In this document: in pieces, positions 18,499-28,682 of the stretch
Layout of the letters: the number at the start of each line of letters is the position of its first letter
How positions within the stretch are numbered: the first letter of the stretch is position 1
Assembly: GCA_027531145.1 (NCBI GenBank)
Contig: JAPZRF010000006.1
Coordinates: 186,001-250,000 of the forward strand
Direction of reading: 5' to 3'
Source: Brevundimonas sp.
GTDB lineage: Bacteria; Pseudomonadota; Alphaproteobacteria; Caulobacterales; Caulobacteraceae
Length of the DNA: 64,000 bases
Program-made: the position numbers and the translations under genes
Notes under the pieces: generated by a model
Seen by the model: the letters and a program-made list of their open reading frames with translations, nothing else
Told to the model about the DNA's origin: nothing
Database searches by the model: none

Positions 18499-18502
<4 letters not shown>
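17162..18502 (-). CDS. rsmB: 16S rRNA m5C methyltransferase RsmB-like, with inserted repeat
   Basis: 446 residues. SAM-dependent RNA cytosine-5 methyltransferase of the Sun/RsmB family. The SAM-binding site is DYCAGGGGKTL, and the two catalytic-loop cysteines lie in DAPCSGSG and VTCSML (near residues 318 and 359). GTG at 18502 is the start because it overlaps the preceding stop as GTGA. Residues about 384-424 are not family sequence: they are translated from a palindromic repeat element (17233-17352, exactly 120 bases) that keeps the frame. After it the normal end (FRLSP...[14 protein letters not shown]) resumes. The insertion lies beyond the catalytic motifs in a variable loop, so activity may survive. 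Confidence 0.92.
17233..17352. repeat. REP/MITE-like palindromic element inside rsmB
   Basis: Two perfect 24-base inverted arms, 17233-17256 and 17329-17352, built on the core CCTCCCCCACAGGGGGAGG and separated by 72 bases. The interior contains a secondary hairpin ACCACGC-TGC-GCGTGGT. Low-complexity C/G-rich palindromes of this type are common intergenic repeats in Caulobacterales-like genomes (recollection). Here it sits in a coding sequence and its 120-base length preserves the reading frame. Confidence 0.85.
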
Positions 18503-20492
<1,990 letters not shown>

Positions 20493-20502
20493 TTAAGGCC
20501 TC

Positions 20503-21027
20503 ATGGTCGAGATGGTCATTCAAACGGTGCGGGCTCTGGCGCTGAAGATCGCCAGCTACGCCACCATGCACCTGATCGTGGCCATCCTTGTGGCCTACGC
20601 CATCACCCGGGACTGGACCCTGGCCCTCGCCATCGGCCTGGTCGAGCCCATCGCCCAGACCTTCGCCTTCGCCCTCCATGATCGAATCTGGCACCGCATC
20701 GAGCGGCGCAAGCGGCTGGGCACGCTGCAGGAAACCGCCGAGGCGGTCGAGGGCCGTCTTGGCCTGCACGACCACCACGCTTGCAACCACGCCCTGCCGA
20801 CCTCGTTCCGGACCCTGGCCTGGAAGACCGGCACCTATGGCGTGATGCACTTCGCCGTGGCCGTGCTGGTCGCCTTCGTCCTGAGCGGCGACTGGCGGAT
20901 CGCCCTGGCGGTGGGAACGCTGGAGCCGCTGGTACAGACGGTCTTCTTCACCCTGCACGACCGCATCTGGAGCCGGATCGAGCGCCGCCGCGCCGAACGC
21001 CGCGCCCGGGAGTTTCAGGCGGCCTGA
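20503..21027 (+). CDS. tandem DUF2061 membrane protein
   Basis: 174 residues made of two copies of the same unit. Each has two membrane helices and a conserved ending (EPIAQTFAFALHDRIWHRIERRK and EPLVQTVFFTLHDRIWSRIERRR, compared over LHDRIW). The copies cover about residues 5-72 and 100-168, joined by an acidic/His linker. Most DUF2061 proteins have one copy per chain, so this looks like an internal duplication. It is divergent from guaB and convergent with the halogenase gene. Function unknown. Confidence 0.82.
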   Translation: MVEMVIQTVRALALKIASYATMHLIVAILVAYAITRDWTLALAIGLVEPIAQTFAFALHDRIWHRIERRKRLGTLQETAEAVEGRLGLHDHHACNHALPTSFRTLAWKTGTYGVMHFAVAVLVAFVLSGDWRIALAVGTLEPLVQTVFFTLHDRIWSRIERRRAERRAREFQAA

Positions 21028-21064
21028 GCGAGCCTCAGGAGAGCCGGTCTCGGATGAACGAACC

Positions 21065-22585
21065 TCAGGCCGCCTCTGCCCGACAGCTGGCGGTGATGAA
21101 GGCGGCGTGATCGGGCAACTGTTCGCGCGCGCGGGCCACCAGTCCGCGCACATCGGCCAGCCACATCGACAGGCGCGCCGCCTCCAGCCGGTTGGCGAGA
21201 GGACTGTAGCCCTCCGCCTCGATCCCCTGCCCCACCAGTACCTGCAGCCAGCTGTTCGGCTTGAACAGGTCGTGACTCTCGACCGGCAGCCGGCCGGCCC
21301 GTCGCCACAGCTCCATCCGCGCCTTCAGGGTTTCAGGCTGCGGCAGGGCATCGCGGCAGTGCCGCCAGAACGGCGTATCGTCGCGGCGGGTCGCCGTATA
21401 GTGCAGCACGAGGAAGTCGCGGATGGCGACGTACTCGGCGTCGGCCTCGGCATTGAACCGGTCGCGCGGGGCGTCGGCGAAGTCGCGGTCGGGGAAGTAC
21501 TGGATCAGCTTGTCGAGACAGGACTGGACCAGATGGATGCTGGTCGATTCCAGCGGCTCCATGAAGCCCGACGCCAGCCCCAGCGCCACGACATTGCGGT
21601 TCCAGATGCGGCGGCGCTTGCCGGTGACGAAGCGCAGCGGGCGCGGATCGCCCAGCGCCTCCCCGTCCAGCTGTGAAAGCAGCCGGGCCGTGGCCTCGTC
21701 CTCGGAGATGAAGCGGCTGCAAAAGACGTAGCCGTTGCCTGTGCGGTGCTGCAGCGGGATGCGCCAGCGCCAGCCGGCGGCGTCCGCCGTCGCCTTCGTC
21801 CACGGCGTCAGCGGCTCGACCCGGGCGCAGGGGACGGCCACCGCCCGATCGGCCGGCAGATGGTTGCTCCAGTCCTCGTAGCCGGTCCTGAGCGCCTGCT
21901 CGATCAGCAGGCCGCGGAAGCCGGAGCAGTCGACGAACAGCTCGCCATGGAGCTCACGGTCGTGGTCGAGGCGCAACGAGACCACACGGCCGTCGGGCTC
22001 GCCCAGGGTCACATCGAGCACCTTGCCCTCGATCCGCTTCACCCCCAGCCGCTCGGCGTAGGCGCGCAGGAATTTCGCATACAGGTGGGCGTCGAAATGG
22101 AAGGCGTAGGGCATCTCGCCCAGCGGGCCGAAGCCGCCCGTCGGGCTGCGGCCGAAGCGCCCGGCGAAGGCGGCCTCGGCGTTGAGCGAATAGGCCCAGA
22201 GGTCCGGCGCGCCGCGCTCGCCCCGGGCCAGCCGGTCGCGCAGCCAGTAGTGGTGGAACGGCAGCCCGCCGAGCGGCGTCCCTGGCTCGCCGAAGGCATG
22301 GATGTAGCGCTCGCCCGGCGCGCCCCAGCCGTCGAACACGATACCCAGCTTGAAACTGCCCCGGGTGGCACGGACGAAGGCGTCTTCGTCGATCCCGAGC
22401 AGGCGGTTGTAGAGCTGGATCTGCGGGATGGTCGCCTCGCCAACCCCGACCGTGCCGATCTCCTCGGACTCCACCAGGGTGATGTCGAGCAGGCTGCCGA
22501 ACACGCGGGCCAGCCCGGCTGCGGCCATCCAGCCCGCCGTGCCGCCGCCGACGATGACCACCTGACGAAGGGCGTTCGCGCTCAT
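21065..22585 (-). CDS. flavin-dependent (tryptophan-type) halogenase
   Basis: 506 residues. Uses FADH2, oxygen and halide to make HOCl/HOBr, which reacts through an active-site lysine with an indole or similar substrate. The FAD motif GGGTAGW is at residues 13-19. The catalytic K79 (SFKLGIVF), the W272-x-W-x-I-P277 motif (WRWRIP) and E346 (EPLEST) fall at the same numbers as in PrnA. An FAD reductase is not encoded nearby. Brevundimonas is a known source of such an enzyme (BrvH, which brominates indole), so relation to it is plausible but not shown. No biosynthetic cluster surrounds it, so the natural substrate is open. Confidence 0.93.
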   Translation of the reverse strand: MSANALRQVVIVGGGTAGWMAAAGLARVFGSLLDITLVESEEIGTVGVGEATIPQIQLYNRLLGIDEDAFVRATRGSFKLGIVFDGWGAPGERYIHAFGEPGTPLGGLPFHHYWLRDRLARGERGAPDLWAYSLNAEAAFAGRFGRSPTGGFGPLGEMPYAFHFDAHLYAKFLRAYAERLGVKRIEGKVLDVTLGEPDGRVVSLRLDHDRELHGELFVDCSGFRGLLIEQALRTGYEDWSNHLPADRAVAVPCARVEPLTPWTKATADAAGWRWRIPLQHRTGNGYVFCSRFISEDEATARLLSQLDGEALGDPRPLRFVTGKRRRIWNRNVVALGLASGFMEPLESTSIHLVQSCLDKLIQYFPDRDFADAPRDRFNAEADAEYVAIRDFLVLHYTATRRDDTPFWRHCRDALPQPETLKARMELWRRAGRLPVESHDLFKPNSWLQVLVGQGIEAEGYSPLANRLEAARLSMWLADVRGLVARAREQLPDHAAFITASCRAEAA

Positions 22586-22674
22586 GCGCGCATCCTAGCC
22601 CAGGTCCGGTGCCCCGAACCAGTCACCGGTAGCGTCGCACCGCCACTCCCCCAACATCTCTCCGCGCAGATTGA

Positions 22675-22812
22675 TCAGCGGCGAAGCTCGGGCGTCGCGT
22701 AGATCTCGCGACGGTTCGCCGCCTCTCGGTCGAGCCGGAATTCAGGCGGCAGAGGCCATTTCAGGCTGCGGAGCCTGGCCATCGCTTCATCCCTTCTGCC
22801 GTCGCAGTCCAT
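22675..22812 (-). CDS. short ORF resembling the tail of an AbrB/MazE-like antitoxin
   Basis: 45 codons just after rlmE (ATG at 22812, 36 bases past its stop). The segment RRDEAMARLRSLKWPLPPEF followed by LDREAANRR resembles the C-terminal, toxin-binding end of some alphaproteobacterial AbrB/MazE-type antitoxins. The N-terminal DNA-binding half is absent and no toxin gene lies beside it. It may be a remnant or a chance frame. Confidence 0.25.
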   Translation of the reverse strand: MDCDGRRDEAMARLRSLKWPLPPEFRLDREAANRREIYATPELRR

Positions 22813-22848
22813 CAAGTGCCGCCGGATATCACACCCGAAGCCTGTAAA

Positions 22849-23556
22849 TCACCGCTTGTCGCGGGCGACGAGGAAGACCTCGGCCGAGTCCTTCCGGCTG
22901 GCCCCGGGCTTGACGATCTTCACCTCGTCGAAGGCGGCACGCAGGCGGCCCATGACCTCGCCGAGGTCGCCGCCCTGGAAGCTCTTGGTGAGGAAGGCTC
23001 CGCCGGGCTTCAGGGTGCGGATGGCGAAGTCGGCGGCGATCTCGATCAGGGCGATGATCTTCATGTGATCGGTCTTGCGGTGGCCGATGGTGTTGTGGGC
23101 CATGTCCGACAGCACCAGGTCGGGCGGCCCGCCCAGCGCGTCGATCAGCTGCTGGTCCACGCCGGGCGCGGTGAAGTCCGCCTCGATCAGCACCGCGCCG
23201 GGGATCGGCACGATGGGCAGCAGGTCGACCCCCGCCACCGCCGCGGCGCCCCGCTTCAGCGCCACCTCGGTCCAGCCGCCGGGGGCGGCGCCGAGATCGA
23301 TCACCCGCGAGCCCTTGCGGATCAGGCCCAGCCTGTCGTCGATCTCGCTCAGCTTGAAGGCGGCGCGGCTGCGCCAGCCTTCGGCCCGGGCGCGCTCGGA
23401 ATAGGGATCGGCCAGCTGGCGCTTGATCCACTGCTGGCTGGACAGGGAGCGCTTGTCGGCGGTCTTCAGCTTCTGGCCCAGACCACGGCCGGCGGCCGTG
23501 CCGCCGCTGGGGGGCCGCACCATGCGGCGGCGTTCGGGGGGCGCTTCGTCGCTCAT
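22849..23556 (-). CDS. rlmE: 23S rRNA 2'-O-ribose methyltransferase RlmE (FtsJ)
   Basis: 235 residues from MSDEAPP; an upstream GTG/ATG could add four. Methylates U2552 of 23S rRNA in the family. The SAM site DLGAAPGGWTEV and the K-D-K-E tetrad are visible: Lys in SRAAFKL, Asp in LVLSDMAHN, Lys in FLTKSFQG, Glu in SAEVFLVA. A basic, Gly-rich N-terminal tail of about 35 residues precedes the domain, as in other alphaproteobacterial versions. Divergent from the cyclophilin gene. Confidence 0.95.
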   Translation of the reverse strand: MSDEAPPERRRMVRPPSGGTAAGRGLGQKLKTADKRSLSSQQWIKRQLADPYSERARAEGWRSRAAFKLSEIDDRLGLIRKGSRVIDLGAAPGGWTEVALKRGAAAVAGVDLLPIVPIPGAVLIEADFTAPGVDQQLIDALGGPPDLVLSDMAHNTIGHRKTDHMKIIALIEIAADFAIRTLKPGGAFLTKSFQGGDLGEVMGRLRAAFDEVKIVKPGASRKDSAEVFLVARDKR

Positions 23557-23626
23557 GGGAACACCCATAGCTCCCGGCGGCTTTCGCCGCTATGACCCGC
23601 GCGACCTCAAGACCGCAGGAGCTGTT

Positions 23627-24085
23627 ATGGCCGAAACCCTGACCTTCACCGTCGATACCGGCACCGGGACTGGCGACGTGGTGATCACGCTGCGCCCCGA
23701 CCTGGCACCCAACCACGTCGCCCGCATCGCCGAGCTGGCCCAGGAAGGCTTCTACGACGGCGTGGTGTTCCACCGCGTGATCGCCGGCTTCATGGCCCAG
23801 GGCGGCGACCCGACCGGCACCGGCTCGGGCGGTTCGAAAAAGCCGAACCTGAAGCAGGAGTTCTCGGCCGAGCCGCACGTCCGCGGCGTCTGCTCCATGG
23901 CCCGCACCTCGGACCCGAACAGCGCCAACAGCCAGTTCTTCATCTGCTTCGATGACGCCACCTTCCTCGACCGCCAGTACACGGTGTGGGGCCAGGTGAC
24001 CTCGGGCATGGAGCACATCGACGCCCTGCCCAAGGGCGAGCCGCCCCGCAATCCCGGCAAGATCATCGAGGCGACCGTCGCCTGA
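23627..24085 (+). CDS. cyclophilin-type peptidyl-prolyl isomerase
   Basis: 152 residues, cytosolic (no signal peptide). Accelerates proline isomerisation in folding proteins. Hallmarks are FYDGVVFHRVIAGFMAQGGD, with the catalytic Arg in FHRV, and NSQFFICFDD. The Trp is present (TVWGQVTSGM). ATG at 23627 has GGAG six bases upstream; a longer frame overlaps the rlmE promoter and is rejected. Normal length for bacterial PpiB. Confidence 0.95.
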   Translation: MAETLTFTVDTGTGTGDVVITLRPDLAPNHVARIAELAQEGFYDGVVFHRVIAGFMAQGGDPTGTGSGGSKKPNLKQEFSAEPHVRGVCSMARTSDPNSANSQFFICFDDATFLDRQYTVWGQVTSGMEHIDALPKGEPPRNPGKIIEATVA

Positions 24086-24092
24086 TCCGGCG

Positions 24093-24110
24093 GCCGGGGC
24101 CTGCCCCGGC
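24093..24110. terminator. possible bidirectional hairpin terminator
   Basis: GCCGGGGC-CT-GCCCCGGC between the convergent cyclophilin and lipoprotein genes. A strong GC stem placed where a shared terminator would be expected, but without a T-run on either side. Confidence 0.35.
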
Positions 24111-24132
24111 ACCCTGCCTTCAGCCGCCGCCC

Positions 24133-24645
24133 CTACCCTGCACTGGCGCGGCTGAAGGCGACGGCAGAGCGCTCGCCGCCGACCTCCAGCGTTCCGCGAA
24201 TAACGACGCCATCGCCTCCGAGAGTGCGCCGCGCCTCGGCCAGGGCGTCGAGATCGATCTCCGCCTCGAGGCGCACGGGCGTGCGCCCGGCCTGCCCCTC
24301 GAAGCGCACCGTTTCGTCCGTGACCCTATAGCCGCTCGGCAGGATCCGGTCGCCGCCCAGCATCAGCGTTACCGGCGCGAAGTCCGGCACGCGCTCGCCT
24401 CGCTCGAAGGCGGCGAAGTCCTCGGGATGGCCGAGGTAGAGCCCCTCCAGCGCCTTGCCGCCGACCCTGACCGGCGCGCCCGGCGCATACTCTCCCGACA
24501 GGTTCTCGCTGAGCCGGCTGGAGAAGCCGCCAGCCGGCTCAGCGCCGCGCCGGTCATTGGCCGGCGGGTTGCACCCGGCCAGGACGACGGCGACGAGGCC
24601 GGCAAATCCGAGAGTCTTAACGGCCGAGCGCACGGTCCAGCGCAC
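24133..24645 (-). CDS. hypothetical lipoprotein
   Basis: 170 residues. Hydrophobic leader with lipobox VLAGC, so probably a lipid-anchored envelope protein. The mature part begins NPPANDRRGAEP and looks like a small beta-rich domain (GYRVTDETVRFEG, RLEAEIDL, VVIRGTLEVGG). No family recognised. Its 5' end overlaps the M28 peptidase gene by about 29 bases, so the two are likely co-transcribed; a GTG at 24633 would shorten the overlap. Confidence 0.65.
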   Translation of the reverse strand: MRWTVRSAVKTLGFAGLVAVVLAGCNPPANDRRGAEPAGGFSSRLSENLSGEYAPGAPVRVGGKALEGLYLGHPEDFAAFERGERVPDFAPVTLMLGGDRILPSGYRVTDETVRFEGQAGRTPVRLEAEIDLDALAEARRTLGGDGVVIRGTLEVGGERSAVAFSRASAG

Positions 24646-25549
24646 GGAAGGCGTTGATCGACAGCTCGGTGGCGTTGGTGAAGGTCTGCGGCGTTACCCG
24701 CGCGAAGTCATCCGACGGCCGGTGATAATCGGGGTGGTAGTCGACCCCGAAGTACAGGAAAGGCAACCCTGCCCGGTGGAAGGCGGCATGGTCCGAGGCC
24801 TCGACCCAGTTGTCGGCACCGGTGTCCTGCGGCGTGTCCTTGCCGAAGCTGAGCGAGACATTACCGATCGCGGCGACCGGCTCAAGGATCGGGCGCAGGG
24901 TCGGGTGCTGGTAGGTGCCGGTGACCCACAGCTTTCCGTCATCAGCGCGGGCGGTCATGTCGTAGTTGACGTTGAGGGCGATCGACTCCAGCGGCACCGG
25001 CGGGAAATCGACGAAATGCCGCGCGCCCAGCAGGCCGCGCTCCTCGCCGTCGAGGAAGGCAAAGATGACGCCATGCTCGGGGGCCTCGGCCTTGAGCCGC
25101 TCGGCCAGGGCCAGGGCTGTGGCAACGCCCGAGGCGTTGTCGTCGGCACCGTTGAAGATCTGGCCGTCGTTCACGCCGACGTGGTCGTAGTGCGCCGTGA
25201 CGACGATCCAGCGGTGACCGGCGCGCGTGCCCGGGATGACGCCGAGGATGTTCTGGCCGTTGAAGGTCCGCGGCCCCTCGCGGGTGCGCCCGTCGGCGGT
25301 GAAGGGCTGCAGCCGGCCCACGGGCGGAGCGGCCACGCCGATCGCCTCCAGCCGCTGGATGATGTAGGCGCGAGCCCGCTCCCCGCCGGGCGCGCCGGTG
25401 TCGCGCCCCTCCATGTCGTCCGCCGACAGGATGCGCAGGTCGGCGATCAGCTGCGACTCGGCCGGCGGGGTCGGGGCCGGCGGCGGCGCCGGGGTGGCGC
25501 AGGCGGTCAGCAGGGCCGCGGCCGACAGGCCGATCAGCAGAAGGCGCAT
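24617..25549 (-). CDS. M28-family zinc aminopeptidase, lipoprotein
   Basis: 310 residues. Two-zinc exopeptidase at the cell envelope; the leader ends in the lipobox LLTAC. Zinc and catalytic residues are visible in order: His in TAHYDHVG, bridging Asp in GADDNASG, catalytic Glu-Glu in DGEERG, Asp in NYDMTA and the last His in DYHRPSDD. Family-typical length. Upstream, leftward of the LexA box at 25631, it is divergent from the radical SAM gene. Substrates are probably peptides. Confidence 0.93.
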   Translation of the reverse strand: MRLLLIGLSAAALLTACATPAPPPAPTPPAESQLIADLRILSADDMEGRDTGAPGGERARAYIIQRLEAIGVAAPPVGRLQPFTADGRTREGPRTFNGQNILGVIPGTRAGHRWIVVTAHYDHVGVNDGQIFNGADDNASGVATALALAERLKAEAPEHGVIFAFLDGEERGLLGARHFVDFPPVPLESIALNVNYDMTARADDGKLWVTGTYQHPTLRPILEPVAAIGNVSLSFGKDTPQDTGADNWVEASDHAAFHRAGLPFLYFGVDYHPDYHRPSDDFARVTPQTFTNATELSINAFRALDRALGR

Positions 25550-25630
25550 GGCGGGGATCTCCTCGTCTCTCGAACGAGACGTAGCAGGCCGATCCCCGCC
25601 GCGTCAGGTGAATAAGCCGAAAGCCCATTT

Positions 25631-25657
25631 GTTCTTGATTTGTTCCAAAACCTGTTC
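25631..25657. promoter_or_regulatory. LexA (SOS) box upstream of the SplB-like gene
   Basis: GTTC-TTGATTT-GTTC (25631-25645) is an exact match to the alphaproteobacterial LexA operator GTTC-N7-GTTC. A third GTTC follows after eight bases (25654-25657). It sits 25 bases before the radical SAM start at 25670 and in the divergent region with the M28 peptidase gene. Confidence 0.75.
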
Positions 25658-25669
25658 CACAGTCAGGCG

Positions 25670-26752
25670 ATGGCGATGGCGCAGGCGAGAGGACGGGGGG
25701 CGTGCTCGAACCGGTCGGGCCGGTACGAAGCGGACCGGCGCGAGGTTTTCGATGACGGCTGGACTGATCAGGACCCGCCGGCGGCGAAGATCCGCACCAC
25801 CCTCAGCCCCGAGCGGGCGCGCACGATCATCGCCCGCAACACCAGCCCCGACGTGGGCTTCGACCGCTCGATCAACCCCTACAAGGGCTGCGAACATGGC
25901 TGCATCTACTGCTACGCCCGTCCGTCCCATGCCTGGATGGGCCTATCCCCGGGTCTGGATTTCGAGAGTCGGATCTTCTTCAAGCCCGACGCGGCGCGTC
26001 TCCTGGAACGGGAGCTGGCGGCCCCGCGCTACGTCTGCCGGCGCATTCATGTCGGCGGCAACACGGACCCCTATCAGCCGGCCGAGCGCGACCTGAAGTC
26101 GACCCGGTCGATCCTGCAGGTGATGGCCCGGTTCAACCAGCCGTTCAGCTTGATTACCAAGTCGCAGCTGGTGACCCGGGACATCGACTTTCTGGGACCC
26201 ATGGGCCAGCGCGGGCTGGCCAGCGTCCTCGTGTCGATCACCACCCTCGACCGCGGTCTGGCCCGGGCCATGGAGCCGCGCGCCTCCACGCCGCAGCGGC
26301 GGCTGGAGGCGATCCGGCGGCTTACGGACGCCGGCATTCCGGTCGGCGTCGGCTTCGCCCCGGTGATCCCGGGCCTGAATGATCACGAGCTGGAATCGGT
26401 GCTCGAGGCCGCCGCCGACGCCGGGGCCGTCACCGCCATGTATGTGACCCTGCGCCTGCCACTGGAGATCAAGGACCTGTTCCGGGAATGGCTGGAGTCC
26501 GCCCGTCCGGAACGCGCCGCGCGGGTCATGTCGCTGGTGCGCCAGACCCGCGGCGGCAAGGACTACGACCCGGGCTGGTCCCAGCGCATGAAGGGCACCG
26601 GCCCGGTCGCCGAGCTGATCGCCGCCCGGTTCAGGGCGGCGGTGAAGCGCTATGGGCTGGACGGTGCCCACCACGAGCTGGATACCGGGCAGTTTCGCGT
26701 TCCGCCCGAGGCGCGGCCTCAGCTGGACTTGTTCGACTCGCCGACCGCCTGA
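25670..26752 (+). CDS. PA0069-type / SplB-like radical SAM protein
   Basis: 360 residues from ATG 25670; TTG 25640 is an alternative but falls within the LexA box. The iron-sulfur motif CEHGCIYCY (Cys 74, 78, 81) is the CxxxCxxC of radical SAM enzymes. The surrounding ARNTSPDVGFDRSINPYKG and VGGNTDPYQPAE match COG1533, a family annotated as DNA-repair photolyase because of distant similarity to spore photoproduct lyase. The thymine-dimer activity is not shown for this branch. The SOS box supports a DNA-damage role (inference). Preceded by a short Ser/Arg-rich tail. Confidence 0.9.
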   Translation: MAMAQARGRGACSNRSGRYEADRREVFDDGWTDQDPPAAKIRTTLSPERARTIIARNTSPDVGFDRSINPYKGCEHGCIYCYARPSHAWMGLSPGLDFESRIFFKPDAARLLERELAAPRYVCRRIHVGGNTDPYQPAERDLKSTRSILQVMARFNQPFSLITKSQLVTRDIDFLGPMGQRGLASVLVSITTLDRGLARAMEPRASTPQRRLEAIRRLTDAGIPVGVGFAPVIPGLNDHELESVLEAAADAGAVTAMYVTLRLPLEIKDLFREWLESARPERAARVMSLVRQTRGGKDYDPGWSQRMKGTGPVAELIAARFRAAVKRYGLDGAHHELDTGQFRVPPEARPQLDLFDSPTA

Positions 26753-26953
26753 CCAAGGGCTCGAGGATCAGCGTCGGATCCTCCGCTGATGGCCCGTAAG
26801 CGCTTCTGCCGCATCGTCCGTTCGGCGGACCAGGTCGGCCCCGCAATCGAAGACCGGCGGATTTCCCGGCCCGATCGGCTCGACAGCGTTGACCGGAGCC
26901 GGGGCGCGGTCCTTGATCGGCCACGGCCCGGATCGGATCACCCAGGACGACAC

Positions 26954-28609
26954 ATGACGGTCAAACTTCACTTCCACGGCGCTGCCGCATCCGTGACCGG
27001 CTCCTGCTACAGGCTGGAGACGGGATCGGCCTCGGTGCTGATCGACTGCGGTCTGTTCCAGGGTCCCAAAACCCTGAAAAGCCTCAACTACCGCCCGTTT
27101 CCCTTCGATCCGGGCCGTATCGACGCCGTGCTGCTCACCCACGCCCACATCGACCACTCGGGCCAGCTGCCGAAGCTGAAGCTGGCGGGATTCGACGGGC
27201 GCATCCATGCGACCGCCAGCACCCGCGAGCTGGCGGCGGTGATGCTGCCCGACGCTGGCGGCATCCAGGAGCACGAGGTCGAGCAACTGAACCGGCGTTT
27301 CCGGCGCAGGGGACGTCCGGCCGTTGAGCCGATCTACACGGCGCGGGACGCCGCGGCGTGCCTGCAGCTGTTCTCTACCGTGCGTTACGACACCTGGATC
27401 GATGTCGCCCGGGGCATCCGCGCCCGCTGGTGGGACGCCGGCCACATGCTTGGCTCGGCCTCCATCGAGGTCGAGGTCGGGGTCTCCGGCAGCGAGGTCC
27501 TGAGGCTGTTGTTCTCGGGCGACCTCGGCCGCGGTGGCGGCGAGTTCCTCTCGGACCCGGAAGGCCCGTCAGGGGTGGATCATCTGATCCTCGAGAGCAC
27601 CTACGGCAGCCGCGAAAGGCCGGCCGTCAGTGCCGCGCGGCGGCGAGAGGCACTCGCGGCCGAAGTCATCGACGCGCACCGGGCCGGCGGCCCCCTGCTG
27701 ATCCCGGCCTTCGCCGTCGAACGGACCCAGGAACTCATCACGGACCTGGTCGACCTGATGAACGCCAGTGCTGTCCCGGAGGCCCGCATCTTCCTCGACT
27801 CGCCGCTGGCCATTCGCGCGTCCGAGGTCTTCTATCGACACGGGGCCGACGAAGCCGGCGACAATCCGTTCGCCCGCGCCCGCCGCTCATCGCTGCTGCA
27901 CACGACCGAGTCCGCGGACGAGAGCCGGGCGATCGAACAGTTGCGCGGCTGGCATATCATCGTCGCGGCCAGCGGCATGTGCGACGCTGGCCGCATCCGC
28001 CATCACCTCAAGCGCCTGCTGTGGCGACCCGAGACCACACTTCTACTGACCGGATACCAGGCGACGGGCACCCTGGGGCGGTTGCTGCAGCAGGGCGCAC
28101 GCCACGTCACGATCCAGGGCGACGAGATCCAGGTACGCGCGCGTATCCGCGAATTCGACGCCTACTCCGGCCACGCGGACGCACCGGCGCTGGTCGCCTG
28201 GACCCAGGCGCGGAGGCCGATTGGCGACCGGATCTTCCTGACCCATGGCGAGCCCGATAGCCGCGAGGCCCTGCGAGAGCGCCTCGTCGCGGCCGGCTTC
28301 GACGAGGGACGGATCGAGTCACCGGAAATCGATGACTGTTTCGAGCTCACTCGAAAGGGGGCCCGGCACCATGCAAGCCGGCCGCGCCTCGAGCCCGGTG
28401 CCGCCGCGCGGCTGGACTGGCATAACGCCCGCACCCGGCTGCTCATGCGGTTGAGCGAACGTCTTGAAGACGCACCGGACGATCAGGCCCGCGAGGCGCT
28501 TCTCGCCAGCCTGATGCAAGAACTGGAACGCAAACCCGAGGCGGCTGACAGGGTTGCGGCCGGGAACGAGCCGCTGGCCACGATCCGGGCCGCACCACCG
28601 GCCAATTGA
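26954..28609 (+). CDS. metallo-beta-lactamase/beta-CASP nuclease with RNA-specificity domain
   Basis: 551 residues. Zinc-dependent RNase-like protein of the YSH1/CPSF-73 type. Motif 2 is THAHIDHSG (about residues 62-70), further ligands are in AGHMLGSA and FSGDLGRGG, and beta-CASP motifs include IPAFAVERTQEL and VAASGMC. The C-terminal RMMBL motif is DAYSGHADAPAL. A charged tail of about 80 residues extends beyond. Start MTVKLHF is the family start; the in-frame ATG at 26789 would add non-conserved sequence. It heads the stress island with hsp20, pta and ackA, and its stop codon lies in the FNR/FixK-like box. Confidence 0.9.
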   Translation: MTVKLHFHGAAASVTGSCYRLETGSASVLIDCGLFQGPKTLKSLNYRPFPFDPGRIDAVLLTHAHIDHSGQLPKLKLAGFDGRIHATASTRELAAVMLPDAGGIQEHEVEQLNRRFRRRGRPAVEPIYTARDAAACLQLFSTVRYDTWIDVARGIRARWWDAGHMLGSASIEVEVGVSGSEVLRLLFSGDLGRGGGEFLSDPEGPSGVDHLILESTYGSRERPAVSAARRREALAAEVIDAHRAGGPLLIPAFAVERTQELITDLVDLMNASAVPEARIFLDSPLAIRASEVFYRHGADEAGDNPFARARRSSLLHTTESADESRAIEQLRGWHIIVAASGMCDAGRIRHHLKRLLWRPETTLLLTGYQATGTLGRLLQQGARHVTIQGDEIQVRARIREFDAYSGHADAPALVAWTQARRPIGDRIFLTHGEPDSREALRERLVAAGFDEGRIESPEIDDCFELTRKGARHHASRPRLEPGAAARLDWHNARTRLLMRLSERLEDAPDDQAREALLASLMQELERKPEAADRVAAGNEPLATIRAAPPAN

Positions 28610-28619
28610 CCTGCGTCAA
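28606..28619 (+). promoter_or_regulatory. FNR/FixK-type box upstream of hsp20
   Basis: TTGAC-CTGC-GTCAA, a perfect palindrome of the FixK/FNR class (TTGA[T/C]-N4-[A/G]TCAA). It covers the stop codon of the nuclease gene and lies 63 bases before the hsp20 start. A weak -10 (CATCGT, 28642-28647) falls at the class II distance. Confidence 0.65.
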
Positions 28620-28682
28620 TGTGCGAGGCCGGCTCCTTCGCCATCGTCTGGTTGTGGTCAAACCTCAAGAACGGCAGATGTC

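Noticed and set aside
26766..26789. ATCAGCG/CGCTGAT hairpin after the radical SAM gene as a terminator
   Set aside because: Seven-base stem, ten-base loop and no T-run; too weak to call.
26789..26953. N-terminal extension of the beta-CASP nuclease
   Set aside because: Adds 55 Arg/Asp-rich residues not like the family; the metallo-beta-lactamase fold starts at 26954.
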